From assembly GCA_009746045.1 (NCBI GenBank), contig RPFO01002285.1:5001-40682 (forward strand): a DNA stretch of 35,682 nucleotides. Reading direction: 5' to 3'. The notes beneath the pieces were generated by a model, which saw only the letters and a list, made by a program, of their open reading frames with translations, was not told the DNA's origin and did not search any database. This document shows, piece by piece, positions 1 through 9,654 of the stretch. Position 1 is the stretch's first letter. Each line of letters starts with the position of its first letter. The translations under genes and the position numbers were made by a program. The stretch comes from Mesostigma viride (Eukaryota > Streptophyta > Mesostigmatophyceae > Mesostigmatales > Mesostigmataceae).

Positions 1-1235
1 GTCTTGCCGCACCCGGTCTCTCCCACGATCAGCACCGCCCCGTGGCCGCGCACCGCCTCCAAGATCTCCCCTCGAAACGCCGCCACCGGGAGCTTCGCCC
101 GTGCTGCCATCCGCGCCACCAACCTGGGATCCATGACCCTCCGCTCCATAGTCGCCCTCAGCTCCGCGTTCAGTGCTGCCTCTTGCGCTGGCACCATGAT
201 CTGTGGCACGGTACTTGTTGGGGCTGAGGGCGGCACGCCAGGTGTCGCCTGTGGGGCGAGACCAGACCCCCCAGCCAGCCACGGTTGCGCCGCTGCCAAG
301 GCCCACCTGCCGACGGCGGCCGCTTCACCGCCGCTATCCCACAGGCCTCGCAACGCCTCCTCCAATGCCGCTTGGTGCCGCTCCTCGATCTCGATGCATG
401 GAAGCCCACTCCCAATGTCCTCCATGCCAACCCCCGACCCTCCCCAAGCCCCAGACCCTGTGCCCCGCTGGCCAGGGGGATGGATCCGCCCTGCGGCGTG
501 CAGCTGATTCAGCGCGTCCAGCACACACGCCCGTTCGGCAGCCGCCTTGTTCGACCCATGGCCCACCGCGAGACCATCGGGGCGACCACCCCCCAATGGC
601 ACCGGCATGGTTGCGCGGAAACCAAACGGCTTCCCACCTGGCTGCACGCTCAGGGGCAGCGCCGGCTTGCCGCTTGGCGGCACCATGTGCGCGTACAGCT
701 TGGAGGCGATGAGCTCATTCTTGGGGTTGTCACCCCAGATCTCCGCGGGGGACTCCGAGGCCCCTGCCCCTCTTGACATCGGTCCACCTGAGACCAGGGC
801 CGATGACGAGGCATTCATCGAAGATGAGACTCCAGTGCCATAGGGGGCACCGCGAGAGGAACGTTGATCAACATATGCATTACCCGCATACACATTATCC
901 GCTGGCGAAGGATTACTAACAGACCCTGTCCGGCTCTGATAAGGCTCCCCTCCATAACCTGTCCCTGATCCAAATGGGACACCCCTGCTGACATCTGCCC
1001 CCTGCGTAGCCATGGGCGAGCCCACAGATGCGTATCGGCCGCCGGATGAACCAGCCGGTCCTGAGGAGGAAGAGCTCAGGGCAGCTGATGGCTCGTTATC
1101 CCTGAGGCGTGAGATGGTGACATCGTGCGCTGACATCATCCCAGCGTGACCGGGTGTTTGCCCTGGCTGGGCAGCGGACCCCTTGATGACACCTAGCCTC
1201 CGTAACGCCTCGATTGCGGCTGACTGCTCGGCCAC
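1..1235 (-). CDS. DExH/DEAH-box RNA helicase, exon with end of dsRBD1, dsRBD2 and Walker A (runs off window)
   Basis: This minus-strand frame is open across all 1235 bases and leaves the window at base 1. It ends inside GETGCGK(T), helicase motif I (Walker A), preceded by a typical lead-in (LPVAAFRGEILEAVRGH). A dsRNA-binding domain lies at about 500-728. It starts NPKNELIASKLY, has a beta-hairpin core with RATMPVPLGGG, and ends in the helix NKAAAERACVLDALNQL. The first residues, VAEQSAAIEALRRLGVI, form the second helix of another dsRBD whose first half is in the upstream exon. A Ser/Gly-rich linker (about 735-1180) joins the two domains. The exon is taken to start after CAG at 1238-1236 because that acceptor joins the upstream exon in phase 0. 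An ATG at 1292-1290 directly follows an in-frame TGA and would remove dsRBD1. Family knowledge: such helicases unwind RNA with ATP. Two N-terminal dsRBDs recall the DHX9 layout, while plant DExH1/3/5 proteins are the other candidates. Motifs II-VI lie outside the window. Confidence 0.8.
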   Translation of the reverse strand, partial: MAEQSAAIEALRRLGVIKGSAAQPGQTPGHAGMMSAHDVTISRLRDNEPSAALSSSSSGPAGSSGGRYASVGSPMATQGADVSRGVPFGSGTGYGGEPYQSRTGSVSNPSPADNVYAGNAYVDQRSSRGAPYGTGVSSSMNASSSALVSGGPMSRGAGASESPAEIWGDNPKNELIASKLYAHMVPPSGKPALPLSVQPGGKPFGFRATMPVPLGGGRPDGLAVGHGSNKAAAERACVLDALNQLHAAGRIHPPGQRGTGSGAWGGSGVGMEDIGSGLPCIEIEERHQAALEEALRGLWDSGGEAAAVGRWALAAAQPWLAGGSGLAPQATPGVPPSAPTSTVPQIMVPAQEAALNAELRATMERRVMDPRLVARMAARAKLPVAAFRGEILEAVRGHGAVLIVGETGCGK

Positions 1236-1443
1236 CTGCGGGTAATCAGCCCACAGGGACATGTGTGCAGCATGGGCGATAGAGGTTTCCATTCAACCAC
1301 CGGTATGAAACATGTGAACTTAACGAACCGGGGGTATCAAGCCCCAGGCAGCAAAGGGTAGGACCTATGGAAATAGCCACTGTTGATCCCTTATACTCAC
1401 ATATGGGCAATAGAAGCTGAAATCAATTGGACGGGGGTTCACC

Positions 1444-1563
1444 ATGGACAAGAGACGTCTAATAAACAAGATGGGAGCACAGCATGGGCAAGATTGGTTT
1501 AATAAATGGGATGGGAGCAAAGCCTGGACAAGATAGGTTTCACAAATGGGATGGGAGAAAACC
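1444..1563. repeat. 40-bp minisatellite, three copies, inside the helicase intron
   Basis: Three adjacent 40-base copies start at 1444, 1484 and 1524. They share a GGxCAAGAxxxGTxT...GATGGGAG core and differ at about a quarter of positions. They lie inside the 1002-bp intron inferred between 2237 and 1236. The remainder of that intron is AT-rich and shows no coding signal on either strand. Confidence 0.85.
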
Positions 1564-2121
1564 TTTGGGGTCATATTGACCACAAATGAGACAAGAAATA
1601 AACAAAGAAAATCACTTAGTTAGATAACAAGCGACCCAGGTTGGCAAATACGGTACGCGCGTTAATACGTGGGGCCTGAAAATACGAGTATATACGTCGG
1701 GCCTGAAAAATACATGGGGTCAAAATACGTGTCTCGTGACTATAATTCAAAGATCTTTGAGGCAGTTTGCATGGAAAGACATGAAAAAAGATTATTATGG
1801 AAAGAGATAGCCATAATGATCAATATGAGCATAGTGACATGCCCTCAAGAGTATCCATGCCCACCACATACACCTACAGACAGGCATAGAAGAGGCATAG
1901 TAGGTTGGTCCGTTACCATTTACACCCCCCCCCTCCGCCTGATGTCAGGAAATTAAAATGGAGGTGGAGTTTACCTACGTCAAATACAACCATGACAAAT
2001 TGTAGAGCACCTCAAGACCTTTCTTTTTGAGCCAAGAACGGGTCAATTCCGATAAGTATTGCGACAGCTATAGCAGTTACAGCGCTGCAGTTTTTCACAA
2101 GTCCGGAAGGCGTAATTTGAA

Positions 2122-2194
2122 AAATACGCGTACTTTTGACGGGCCGCAAAGGTACATGTATTCCCGTATTTTTGCGGCTCAGTACGGCGTATTT
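2122..2194. repeat. Imperfect inverted repeat in the helicase intron, next to the donor site
   Basis: AAATACGC at 2122-2129 pairs with GCGTATTT at 2187-2194. Pairing continues inward with interruptions (GTACT with AGTAC; GGGCCGCAAA with TTTTGCGGCTC). The arms meet around ACATGT at about 2154-2160. The structure lies 43 bases from the 5' splice site at 2237 and could fold in the pre-mRNA. It could also be a worn miniature inverted-repeat element. A related motif with TACGTGGGGCCTGAAAA occurs twice at 1665-1710. Confidence 0.6.
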
Positions 2195-2237
2195 GCCAAC
2201 CTGGCCACAAAGTGACCATCTGGCCACAAAATCCCAC

Positions 2238-2556
2238 CTTTTTGGAGGGTTGGCTCCTCCCCACCACGGCCTGGCTCCCCCCTGGCAGGGGCACCTTGAT
2301 GCTCGCGATGAAGTGCACCCCGCCACCTGGCACGGGCACCTCGGTGGTGACAAATGGCAGCTTCCCGTGCGACACAAACGCCGGGTGCGCGCTGAGGAAG
2401 CCCTTCGGGTTCGCCATCACCTCCTCGTCGCTGGGGGGCGGGGCTGCGCCCGACTTGGCCCGCTTGGCGCCGCCGTCGCTGGCAGATGCACCCGCTGCCA
2501 GGGGGCCCCAGGGGGGGAGCGTCGCGTCGGTCTTGCGCTTGGTTCCAATCGGGCAG
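2238..2556 (-). CDS. DExH/DEAH-box RNA helicase, exon with first part of dsRBD1
   Basis: The exon encodes a short basic and Ala/Pro-rich leader (KRAKSGAAPPPSDEE), then a dsRBD starting NPKGFLSAHPAF. The domain continues through HGKLPFVTTEVP and HFIASIKVPLPGG to GRSQPSKK. There a consensus donor (AAG|GTGGGA, intron starting at 2237) cuts the domain just before its second helix. That helix is supplied in phase 0 by the exon ending at 1235. The two dsRBDs of the gene resemble each other (NPK start; IKVPLPGG against MPVPLGGG), which suggests an internal duplication. The 5' border is inferred: the acceptor CCCCCCAG at 2557-2558 gives a phase that matches the next upstream exon. A minimal alternative is that translation starts at the ATG at 2417-2415, just before NPKG. 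The intron below it is 1002 bp. Confidence 0.72.
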
Positions 2557-2865
2557 CTGGGGGGTGATGTATACCCATGCAAGTTACGTCAGAAGCACTT
2601 AAACATTCGTTAAGAGCATAGTAAAAACTTCTGCAACAGGAAAAAGAAAGAGCATCGAAAGGGACAAAGCCAAACAAACCCCAAATATGATAGCCACAAC
2701 AATAAAGTCATATCCAGGACATAGGGGGAGCACGCGCAGATATAGAGGGATATAGGAGGAACGAAAGGGATGATGAGATCTGTGTTAAGTGGGGTTATGG
2801 GTGTGTGAGGAAGCAGGGGAGGGCGAGGAGAGATGCCAAGGTCGGGGATAACTGTCATTTTTACT

Positions 2866-2971
2866 TCACCCAGGTGGCCAGTTCCTGCTGGGAAAATGAC
2901 ATCACCCAGGTCGTCAGTGCCGGTTGGGCAAGGACTTCACCCAGGCGGCCAGTGCCTGCAGGGTATGTGGG
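2866..2971. repeat. 35-bp minisatellite, three copies
   Basis: Copies start at 2866 (36 bases), 2902 (35) and 2937 (35), each beginning TCACCCAGG followed by a diverged GGCCAGTGCCTGC-type core. A fragment of a fourth copy begins at 2972. The array lies in the inferred helicase intron between 3823 and 2557. An open frame on the plus strand across it is a product of the repeat and is not called as a gene. Confidence 0.8.
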
Positions 2972-3151
2972 TCACCGCACGAGCTACATGACCCAACCAC
3001 CTGGTGAATGTGAATGGGCGATGCACAGCCGGGGAAACCGCAGATTCAGAAACGTAGGATCCATGCCCGTGGAATACCACAAGCAGCCCTCTCCCGCACA
3101 CAGCGGAGAGGACAACACACACCCTACAAAAAGAAGGTATATGCCTATGTC

Positions 3152-3156
<5 letters not shown>

Positions 3157-3194
<38 letters not shown>

Positions 3195-3199
3195 ACACA

Positions 3200-3235
<36 letters not shown>

Positions 3236-3240
3236 GACAC
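3157..3240. repeat. CA microsatellite with AGAC interruptions
   Basis: About 84 bases of (CA)n are broken by a few AGAC units. It directly abuts the 53-bp minisatellite on its right. It creates spurious open frames of poly(Thr-His) or poly(Cys-Val) on both strands, none of which is a gene. Confidence 0.97.
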
Positions 3241-3241
3241 T

Positions 3242-3756
3242 GATGAATTGCAATACCAGCATATTCATACTAGCCTGTAGATGAATTGCAAATAGATGAA
3301 TGGCAATACCAGCATATTCATACTAGCCTGTAGATGAATTGCAAATAGATGAATGGCAATACCAGCATATTCATACTAGCCTGTAGATGAATTGCAAATA
3401 GATGAATGGCAATACCAGCATATTCATACTAGCCTGTAGATGAATTGCAAATAGATGCATGGCAATACCAGCATATTCATACTAGCCTGTAGATGAATTG
3501 CAAATAGATGAATGGCAATACCAGCATATTCATACTAGCCTGTAGATGAATTGCAAATAGATGAATGGCAATACCAGCATATTCATACTAGCCTGTAGAT
3601 GAATTGCAAATAGATGAATGGCAATACCAGCATATTCATACTAGCCTGTAGATGAATTGCAAATAGATTAATTGCAATACCAGCATATTCATACTAGCCT
3701 GTAGATGAATTGCAAATAGATGAATGGCAATACCAGCATATTCATACTAGCGTGTA
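3242..3756. repeat. 53-bp minisatellite: nine full copies plus one 38-bp variant
   Basis: Nine 53-base units start at 3280 and every 53 bases after it, ending at 3756. They are nearly identical, with single-base variants such as GATGCAT, GATTAAT and CTAGCGTGT. Each unit contains an internal near-duplication: GATGAATTGCAA followed 15 bases later by GATGAATGGCAA. The first unit (3242-3279) is 38 bases and lacks exactly one of these two segments. There are no unique spacers, so this is not a CRISPR array. It lies in the inferred helicase intron. Confidence 0.97.
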
Positions 3757-3823
3757 GACATGCCTGCAGTCAAGGAGACAATGGATATTAATTTTTTGAT
3801 TGTCTCTAGATGCACCAACACAC

Positions 3824-4007
3824 CTGTTTGCAGCCGTGGCCGGGGAAGGCCGTCCCCGAGCAGTCGGGGCGGGGGCTTGGGGTGGCGGTCCCGGCAGCCA
3901 TGGCGGTGCGTTGGCATGGCTCGGGGGCTGCGCCCCGTTCGAATGGGCGGCATTGGCGGCGGCTGCTTGGAGGAACGCCGCAATATCAGCCGGCGTGGGC
4001 AAGGCAC
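3824..4007 (-). CDS. Probable upstream exon of the RNA helicase gene (Ala/Pro-rich N-terminal region)
   Basis: A GC-rich open segment is bounded by a pyrimidine-rich acceptor (CTTCCGCCAG, ending at 4008) and a strong donor (AACAG|GTGTGT, intron starting at 3823). It encodes LPTPADIAAFLQAAAANAA followed by a Pro/Ala-rich stretch of no known fold. It ends with two bases of a codon, and the exon starting at 2556 supplies the third, so the frame carries through to dsRBD1. This phase match is the main reason for assigning it to the helicase. The exon has no in-frame ATG and starts in mid-codon, so at least one more upstream exon is needed. I could not find it in 4008-7081. The coding sense is inferred from splice signals and composition, not from homology. 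Confidence 0.5.
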
Positions 4008-4039
4008 CTGGCGGAAGGAGGATAGACCGCAGAATATAT

Positions 4040-4245
4040 AGGGAACAAAGGCATGAACAGGAAAATAGAGGAACCATGAATCCATATGGTAGACATAGGG
4101 TGGATAAACTATAATCCTTGGGGTACAAGAAAAGGAACTGTTAGGGAACAAAGGCATGAACAGGATTTAGAGGAACCATGAGTCCATAGGGTAGACATAG
4201 GGTAGACTGGATAAACAAAAATCCTTGGAGTAAAAGGAAAGGAAC
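4040..4245. repeat. 103-bp tandem duplication
   Basis: AGGGAACAAAGGCATGAACA starts at 4040 and again at 4143. The following roughly 100 bases match with small differences, including AGAGGAACCATGA, GTAGACATAGGGT and AATCCTTGG. Shorter echoes (GGAACAGGAATCCTT) continue to about 4285. The block is upstream of the helicase exon at 3824-4007. It may be intronic or intergenic. Confidence 0.8.
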
Positions 4246-7081
4246 AGGAATCCTTCGAGGAAAGAAAAAGAACAGGAATCCTTAGAACAAGATGTGGACC
4301 CCGACCTTAGCATTCATTGGTAAAAGCAGTACGCTCACATGTAGGGAAAACATTTTCATCTATACTTTGTGTTATTGAACCAGCACAATCTATTACGTAA
4401 ATTGACGTAGAGCCCTTTCACACGTACAGGCGGAGTGAAAACACAGGCCCAAGCAATTGTATAAAAAGCACCAGAGTGAAGTAGATTTGGACAGGGTTAT
4501 GGACCGGGCTTGGTAGACATAAACCTGGCAACCCAGATTCCTACCACCAGACATCTGAGCCAAGAGCAAAAATGTGGATGCAACAGACTCTGAAGCAGGC
4601 GCTGCTACCTACTCTATAGAAAACATAACCCTCTATAGAAAACATCACCCTCGATTACCGCTCACAGGGTGAACACAAGAGCTATCATGATAGTACATAA
4701 GGTGACCTGCGCGACAGCCATTAAGTCTCGCCAGCCATTCACCGCCACTGTGGTACTGCGGATGCAAAAAATGTGCCGCTGATCAGAAACACTAGAAGCC
4801 TGCTAGGCCGCCTTCCCGTGTCCAGGTGTGATATTCTTATCCCAGCGCGGACCAAGTGGGTAGCGGTGTTCAGGGAGATGCTACCACGTACTCTCGCCTT
4901 TCTACATCATGCTAGACGTCGGCTTAGGAAGTGTGGTCAAAAGACAATAAGTTGAAGTATTCAAGGAATAGATTTACTTCCACAAGGGGCTGCCCTGCAG
5001 CAAAGTTTTAATGTCCACCTTATTGCCTACTTTCTACACCCTGAAAAATGCGCAACCCTGATGCAGCCCCTCCATACCAGGGGTCACCCCTCGCAAAGCC
5101 TAGCTCCAACACGCGTATCTTCGCCCAATGCTCTTTGAATACCAGTATAAACTATATATTTCGGAGTCCAGAGGGCGCTGAACTGATTTGCGACAATTAT
5201 TCCGTCACTCCACCATGGCTGCTTACGTACTAGGCCATGTGATGGGCATGCCTCATGCAGCAAGGATGGAGCATACATGCAGCAAGGAGGATCAAGGGCA
5301 TCCAAAGCTCCACCCAACTTTCCAGAGAGCTTGAAGAAAAGTCGCATGAGTAATGTGTGCGTCCAGACAAGTGCAGCGATCATAGTTAGACCCAGCATAC
5401 TTGCCAAGCCGGTTGATACTGCATGAATGACAGGGTCCACATGTGTGTATACACGTGTGTGTATGTGTGTGTGGCCTAATAAAAGGTCATCCGTCGCCCG
5501 TATGATGCAGGGCCGACAACTGCACGGTACCGAACACACAACTACACGGCCAAGGATGGATACCACCGTGGATGAGGGTACAGCATAGATGATGACATCA
5601 CTGGCACACGCGGCATGCCGGGGTGGAACACATAGGACACAGACAAGGGGGTGACGCCATGATAACGCTTCGCGGGGTGGAGTCACCACAGTTGCTCTAT
5701 GTATGACCGCGGCAAGGACTACGTAGATTTCTTTACTTCACGCAAGGTTACCCCAGAAGTCTCATCCACTAGAACTCCTTTGAACGTATATTAGCTTGGA
5801 ATAATAAAATAACGCTGGCCGAAATCCGAGAGAGTGTCGGCGAGTGAACCAGTGACCCAGCTTACATGCTCTGCGACCCGCATGACCTCGCTAAGCTGAT
5901 AGATTCCCGTGCTACAGTCTATATGTGCCGTGACACCATTCATTGACTAGTAAACACACGCACCACGCTGATGGAGGCTATGCCGGTCCATCTCTCAACC
6001 TCGATTGCAGTCCTGTGCACGATACCGTAGGACCGGAATCATGGTCGTAGTGCAGGCAGGGCGGCATAGAACTTTGCGTCATTCGCCTCGCGGCGAAGGC
6101 CCGACATCCAGCGATGGCACGGTGAGACGACCAGAAAAGTAGTGTTCCTTTCAGGAATGACCATGAAGATAACAATGAAGCAAATTAAATGCCCTAAACG
6201 CTGACTATAACTTGGCCAAAATCCTAGGAATGAAGCATAAACACCATCGTTATTGCATATCTCTGATAATAATTATACTCTCCAACAGGAGACGTGATTT
6301 ATAAAAACTATCATATTTTTTCGTACTAGGTACTCTATGTAGAGATTGAAAATGTTGAGATTAAAAAACATGAAAAACTCACAGTCACTGATCGGCGATC
6401 GCAGCGGCGAGAGAAGCGTCTATTGTTTGTGCCGCCGTCTGGCACAGCTCCTGCTCTCAGTGCTCTGGGTTTGGGCGGGAAATCGACCGTTCGTCCAGGG
6501 TTTGTCCCATATCTTACAGCTGGTTTCAGTTGGTTTGACTGGTTTCAGTGGTTTGTCGTTGTGAATATCTTTGATGACGGAATAACCAGGGAATAACCAG
6601 TAAAAAAATTTTAATTCTCTATTATTAACTGTCCTGTTCGTATGTATTGCCTGGGAGACTTGGGCTCCTTGGGAAACGGCCAAGCAAGCTTTTCAGCATG
6701 CCGCATTGCGAACCACCGGATCCAAGATCGGACGACTTGGACACCCTGAACCGTGAAGAGATGCGCGGACAGGCCTAATTGTGCCATGCGTCGCTCAGAC
6801 AATCTGCGAAGAAGGGCTCGCGTGTCATCACATCATTAATTACGCCACGGATAAATATACTATGTGTCGCCGTAAACCAAATAATAGCTACCGTACTGAC
6901 GGAATCCGAGGCAGGCCGCAACCTGAAAAAGCGTACGGCATATTCAGCAACGGGCGCTTTTGGGACGGAAATGTGTCGGATAACGGCCGCGGGTTGCGTT
7001 TGTTGTTAATTCCGACGCCGCACATGGGCAGCAGAGATTCTATGGTAAGTCATTAGATTAGCAGAGATAGTACGGCCTCGG
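4246..7081. other. About 2.8 kb without a supported gene, between two divergent genes
   Basis: I see no recognisable coding exon, RNA gene or transposon end here. The longest open frame is 201 codons on the minus strand (5084-5689). It has no recognisable domain and irregular composition, so it is not called as a gene. Small features are a 19-base tandem pair around TCTATAGAAAACAT (about 4613-4650), a GTGTGTATACACGTGTG tract at about 5440-5470, and TGGTTTCAG-type repeats at 6525-6560. The stretch must hold the missing 5' exon(s) and promoter of the helicase on one side and the promoter of the zinc-finger gene on the other. Confidence 0.6.
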
Positions 7082-7233
7082 GTCAGTCAGTTAGTCAGTT
7101 AGATCCCACGCCTTGTTGTTGTTGTTGTTGTTTCCCACGCCTAGGGAAGTACGGCCTCGGTTAACAGCCTGTTAAAGTTACTGACATCGACCCGCGGCGT
7201 GGGAGTCAACTAATAACTAACTGACTGACTGAC
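7082..7233. repeat. Imperfect inverted repeat upstream of the zinc-finger gene
   Basis: GTCAGTCAGTTAGTCAG followed by CCCACGCC at 7082-7112 is mirrored by the reverse complement at about 7190-7233 (GGCGTGGGAGTC, then CTAACTGACTGACTGAC). A second CCCACGCC lies at 7134-7141 and TACGGCCTCGG occurs at 7071 and 7150. A GTT microsatellite sits between the arms. It lies 400-550 bases before the ATG, so it may belong to the promoter or 5' untranslated region. That placement is inference. Confidence 0.65.
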
Positions 7234-7628
7234 ATCACCCTTTTTCTGACTTTCACCCCGGTTAAGTTAACCAGCCTGACCGAGATTCTCCATACGCTGG
7301 CCCGTGCTCTAGCCGTGCTCTATCTCGGACGAGAGAATGGCACCGCACCAGAAACGCTCTGGGTAGAGCCGGCCGGGACGCCTCTCTCGTTTCTCAAATG
7401 TCCTAGCTTATTGTGCGCTGGATTTGTCGCATTGAGGGTGAAATTTGTTGAGAGCTTAAGTGTGCTTGCTTTGCTGTCGAAGGAGAGTGGAGAAGCTATT
7501 GAATAGATGCTTTCGGTCATGGCTCCCGAGTAGATGCCCTAGCCCAACGGTCGTCTAGCTCGGGCTGCGGATGCGTCCGCCACGAACGTGGTCATGATTG
7601 TCTTCATGCCACGTTCTTTTACCGTTAG

Positions 7629-9581
7629 ATGGCCGATGTAATCCCCTCCGCGCCAGCGATGGACCGCGCATCGCACGATGATCCCGTGCTGCGCGCGGGG
7701 GCGGCGCTGCAGTTGCATCAACAGAGCGATAACTTCGCGAAGCAGCTTATGAACGTTTATTCCTTATTGTCGGCATCAGCTTCGAACGAGGTCGACGGGG
7801 TGCGCTGGGCAGTCGAGCATGAGAAGGTTTCTGTAAACGCGGTGGGGGACTGGCAAGTTTCGCCGAATGCCCCCAACGACCGCAAGAGGCGCACGGCAGC
7901 CATGGTGGCCGCGTACAACGGCAGCGTGGAGGTGCTCAAGTACCTGCTGGCCTGTAAGGACCTTGACATCAACATCCAGTCCAGCGATGACGGCTGCACG
8001 GCCCTCCACTGCGCAGCCATGGGCAACAGCAGCCGCGTCCTGCAGACCATCGCGTTGCTGCTGCGCTCCGGCGCGGGCATCGACAAACTGGACTACAAGG
8101 GGCGGAGCGCGTTGGACGCCATGTCGGCGGCCGCGGAGGGTGACGGCGGGCCGACCATCTCGCCGGACACGTCCTCGGAGGCATCCCCCGAGATGACCCT
8201 GACCAAGGAGAAGGAAGGGGCCAAGTCGGAGCCTCGCAAGAAGGACGACAGCAAGTCAATGCCGTCGGCGTCCCTGGTGGCTACCCTGCTGGAGCGGATC
8301 GTGTCACTGCACTCGGCCACGCCGAATAGCTCGGGTGACAGCAACGACGGCCATGCGTCGCCGCGCCCCTCACGCACGGTGGCCGACAGCGACAATGACC
8401 TGTACACGAGCGATGAATTCCGCATGTACGAGTTCAAGATCCGCCGCTGCATCCGCGGCCGGTCCCACGACTGGACCGAGTGCCCCTTTGCCCATCCTGG
8501 CGAGAAGGCCCGCCGCCGTGACCCTCGCAAGTACAACTACACGGGGACTGCGTGCCCCGATTTCCGCAAAGGCCAGTGCAAGCGCGGTGATGCGTGCGAG
8601 TATGCGCACGGCGTGTTCGAGTGCTGGCTGCACCCGAGCCGTTACCGGACACAGCCGTGCAAGGACGGTCGCAACTGCAAGCGCCGCGTGTGCTTCTTCG
8701 CGCACAAAACGGAGCAGCTGCGACCGCTCCCCCACGGTCTTTCGGGCATGAACGAGCTCTCCTCCCCTGGAGCCACCTCCCCTTGCTACCAGGCGTCACC
8801 TCTTGGGTCGCCCCCCATCTCACCCAACAACACGCTTAACGCGGCCGATGCACGGAGGGCTCGCCAGGTACCCACCTCCCTGGCACTCCCTGGGTCGGGG
8901 CTCAACGTCACCATGCCCGCCCTGCCCTCGGCGCAGGCGCAGCAAGCGTACCACCGCTACGGTCTCGCGGGCCCCTCGCAACCGGGCGGTGGGGACGCAA
9001 TACCTCAGGTGAGCAAGGTGCGGCGGGGGGGAGATCTGGGGGTGGGGGGGGGCAATCTCACGTGGAGCCCGACATGCGCTGCCCACGAGGCGTCTTCCCT
9101 GTCCCAGACGACCTCCCTGGGCACCCTGTCCATGGCTTCGCTCGCCGACCTTCTCCCGGGGCCCAACTATGGCCCCTCGCAGCCGCACGGCAGTGGCGGC
9201 GGCAGTAGCAGCGGTGACCCGTTGGCAGACCCTGGCCACCGGCCGGGGGGGAACTTGTCCCCTTATGATAACTCTCTCGGCCATCCATATGATAACTCGC
9301 CCGCGCACCAGGCACCGCCGACGCTACCGTGGCAGCAGCTCTCGCGGGGAAGCAGCAATGGGGCAGGGGGGGTCCCTCGGGTTTCATCGGCGCCAATTGA
9401 TTTCCTGCTGGGGGGTGCGGCGGCGCAGCGAGCGGCACCGAACTCGCAGCGGCTGATGTCGCAGTCGATGGATTTCATGCCAGGGGACCTGTCGCGGATG
9501 TCGGGATTAGGGCAGGCTATTCCGGTGGAGTACATGGGGGGAGGGGGCCAGGCACAGGCGCAGGTGCCGTCATCCCAACAG

Positions 9582-9616
<35 letters not shown>

Positions 9617-9620
9617 GCAA

Positions 9621-9654
<34 letters not shown>

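Noticed and set aside
4-843. Several overlapping plus-strand open frames at the left edge
   Set aside because: They are reverse-strand shadows of the helicase exon, which has recognisable motifs in the minus frame. Their translations are low-complexity and lack any domain.
3014-3284. Open frames rich in Thr-His or Cys-Val across the CA repeat
   Set aside because: They are produced by the microsatellite and contain no domain.
3242-3756. CRISPR-like regular direct repeats
   Set aside because: The 53-base units are contiguous with no unique spacers, no cas genes are present and the context is eukaryotic. It is a minisatellite.
5084-5689. 201-codon minus-strand open frame with hydrophobic segments
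   Set aside because: No family is recognised, splice or promoter support is absent and composition is irregular. It could be chance; it is mentioned only in the description of the gap.
7757-9308. Long minus-strand open frames opposite the zinc-finger gene
   Set aside because: They are antisense shadows of a GC-rich coding sequence, including poly-Cys or poly-Leu readings of the Gln tract.
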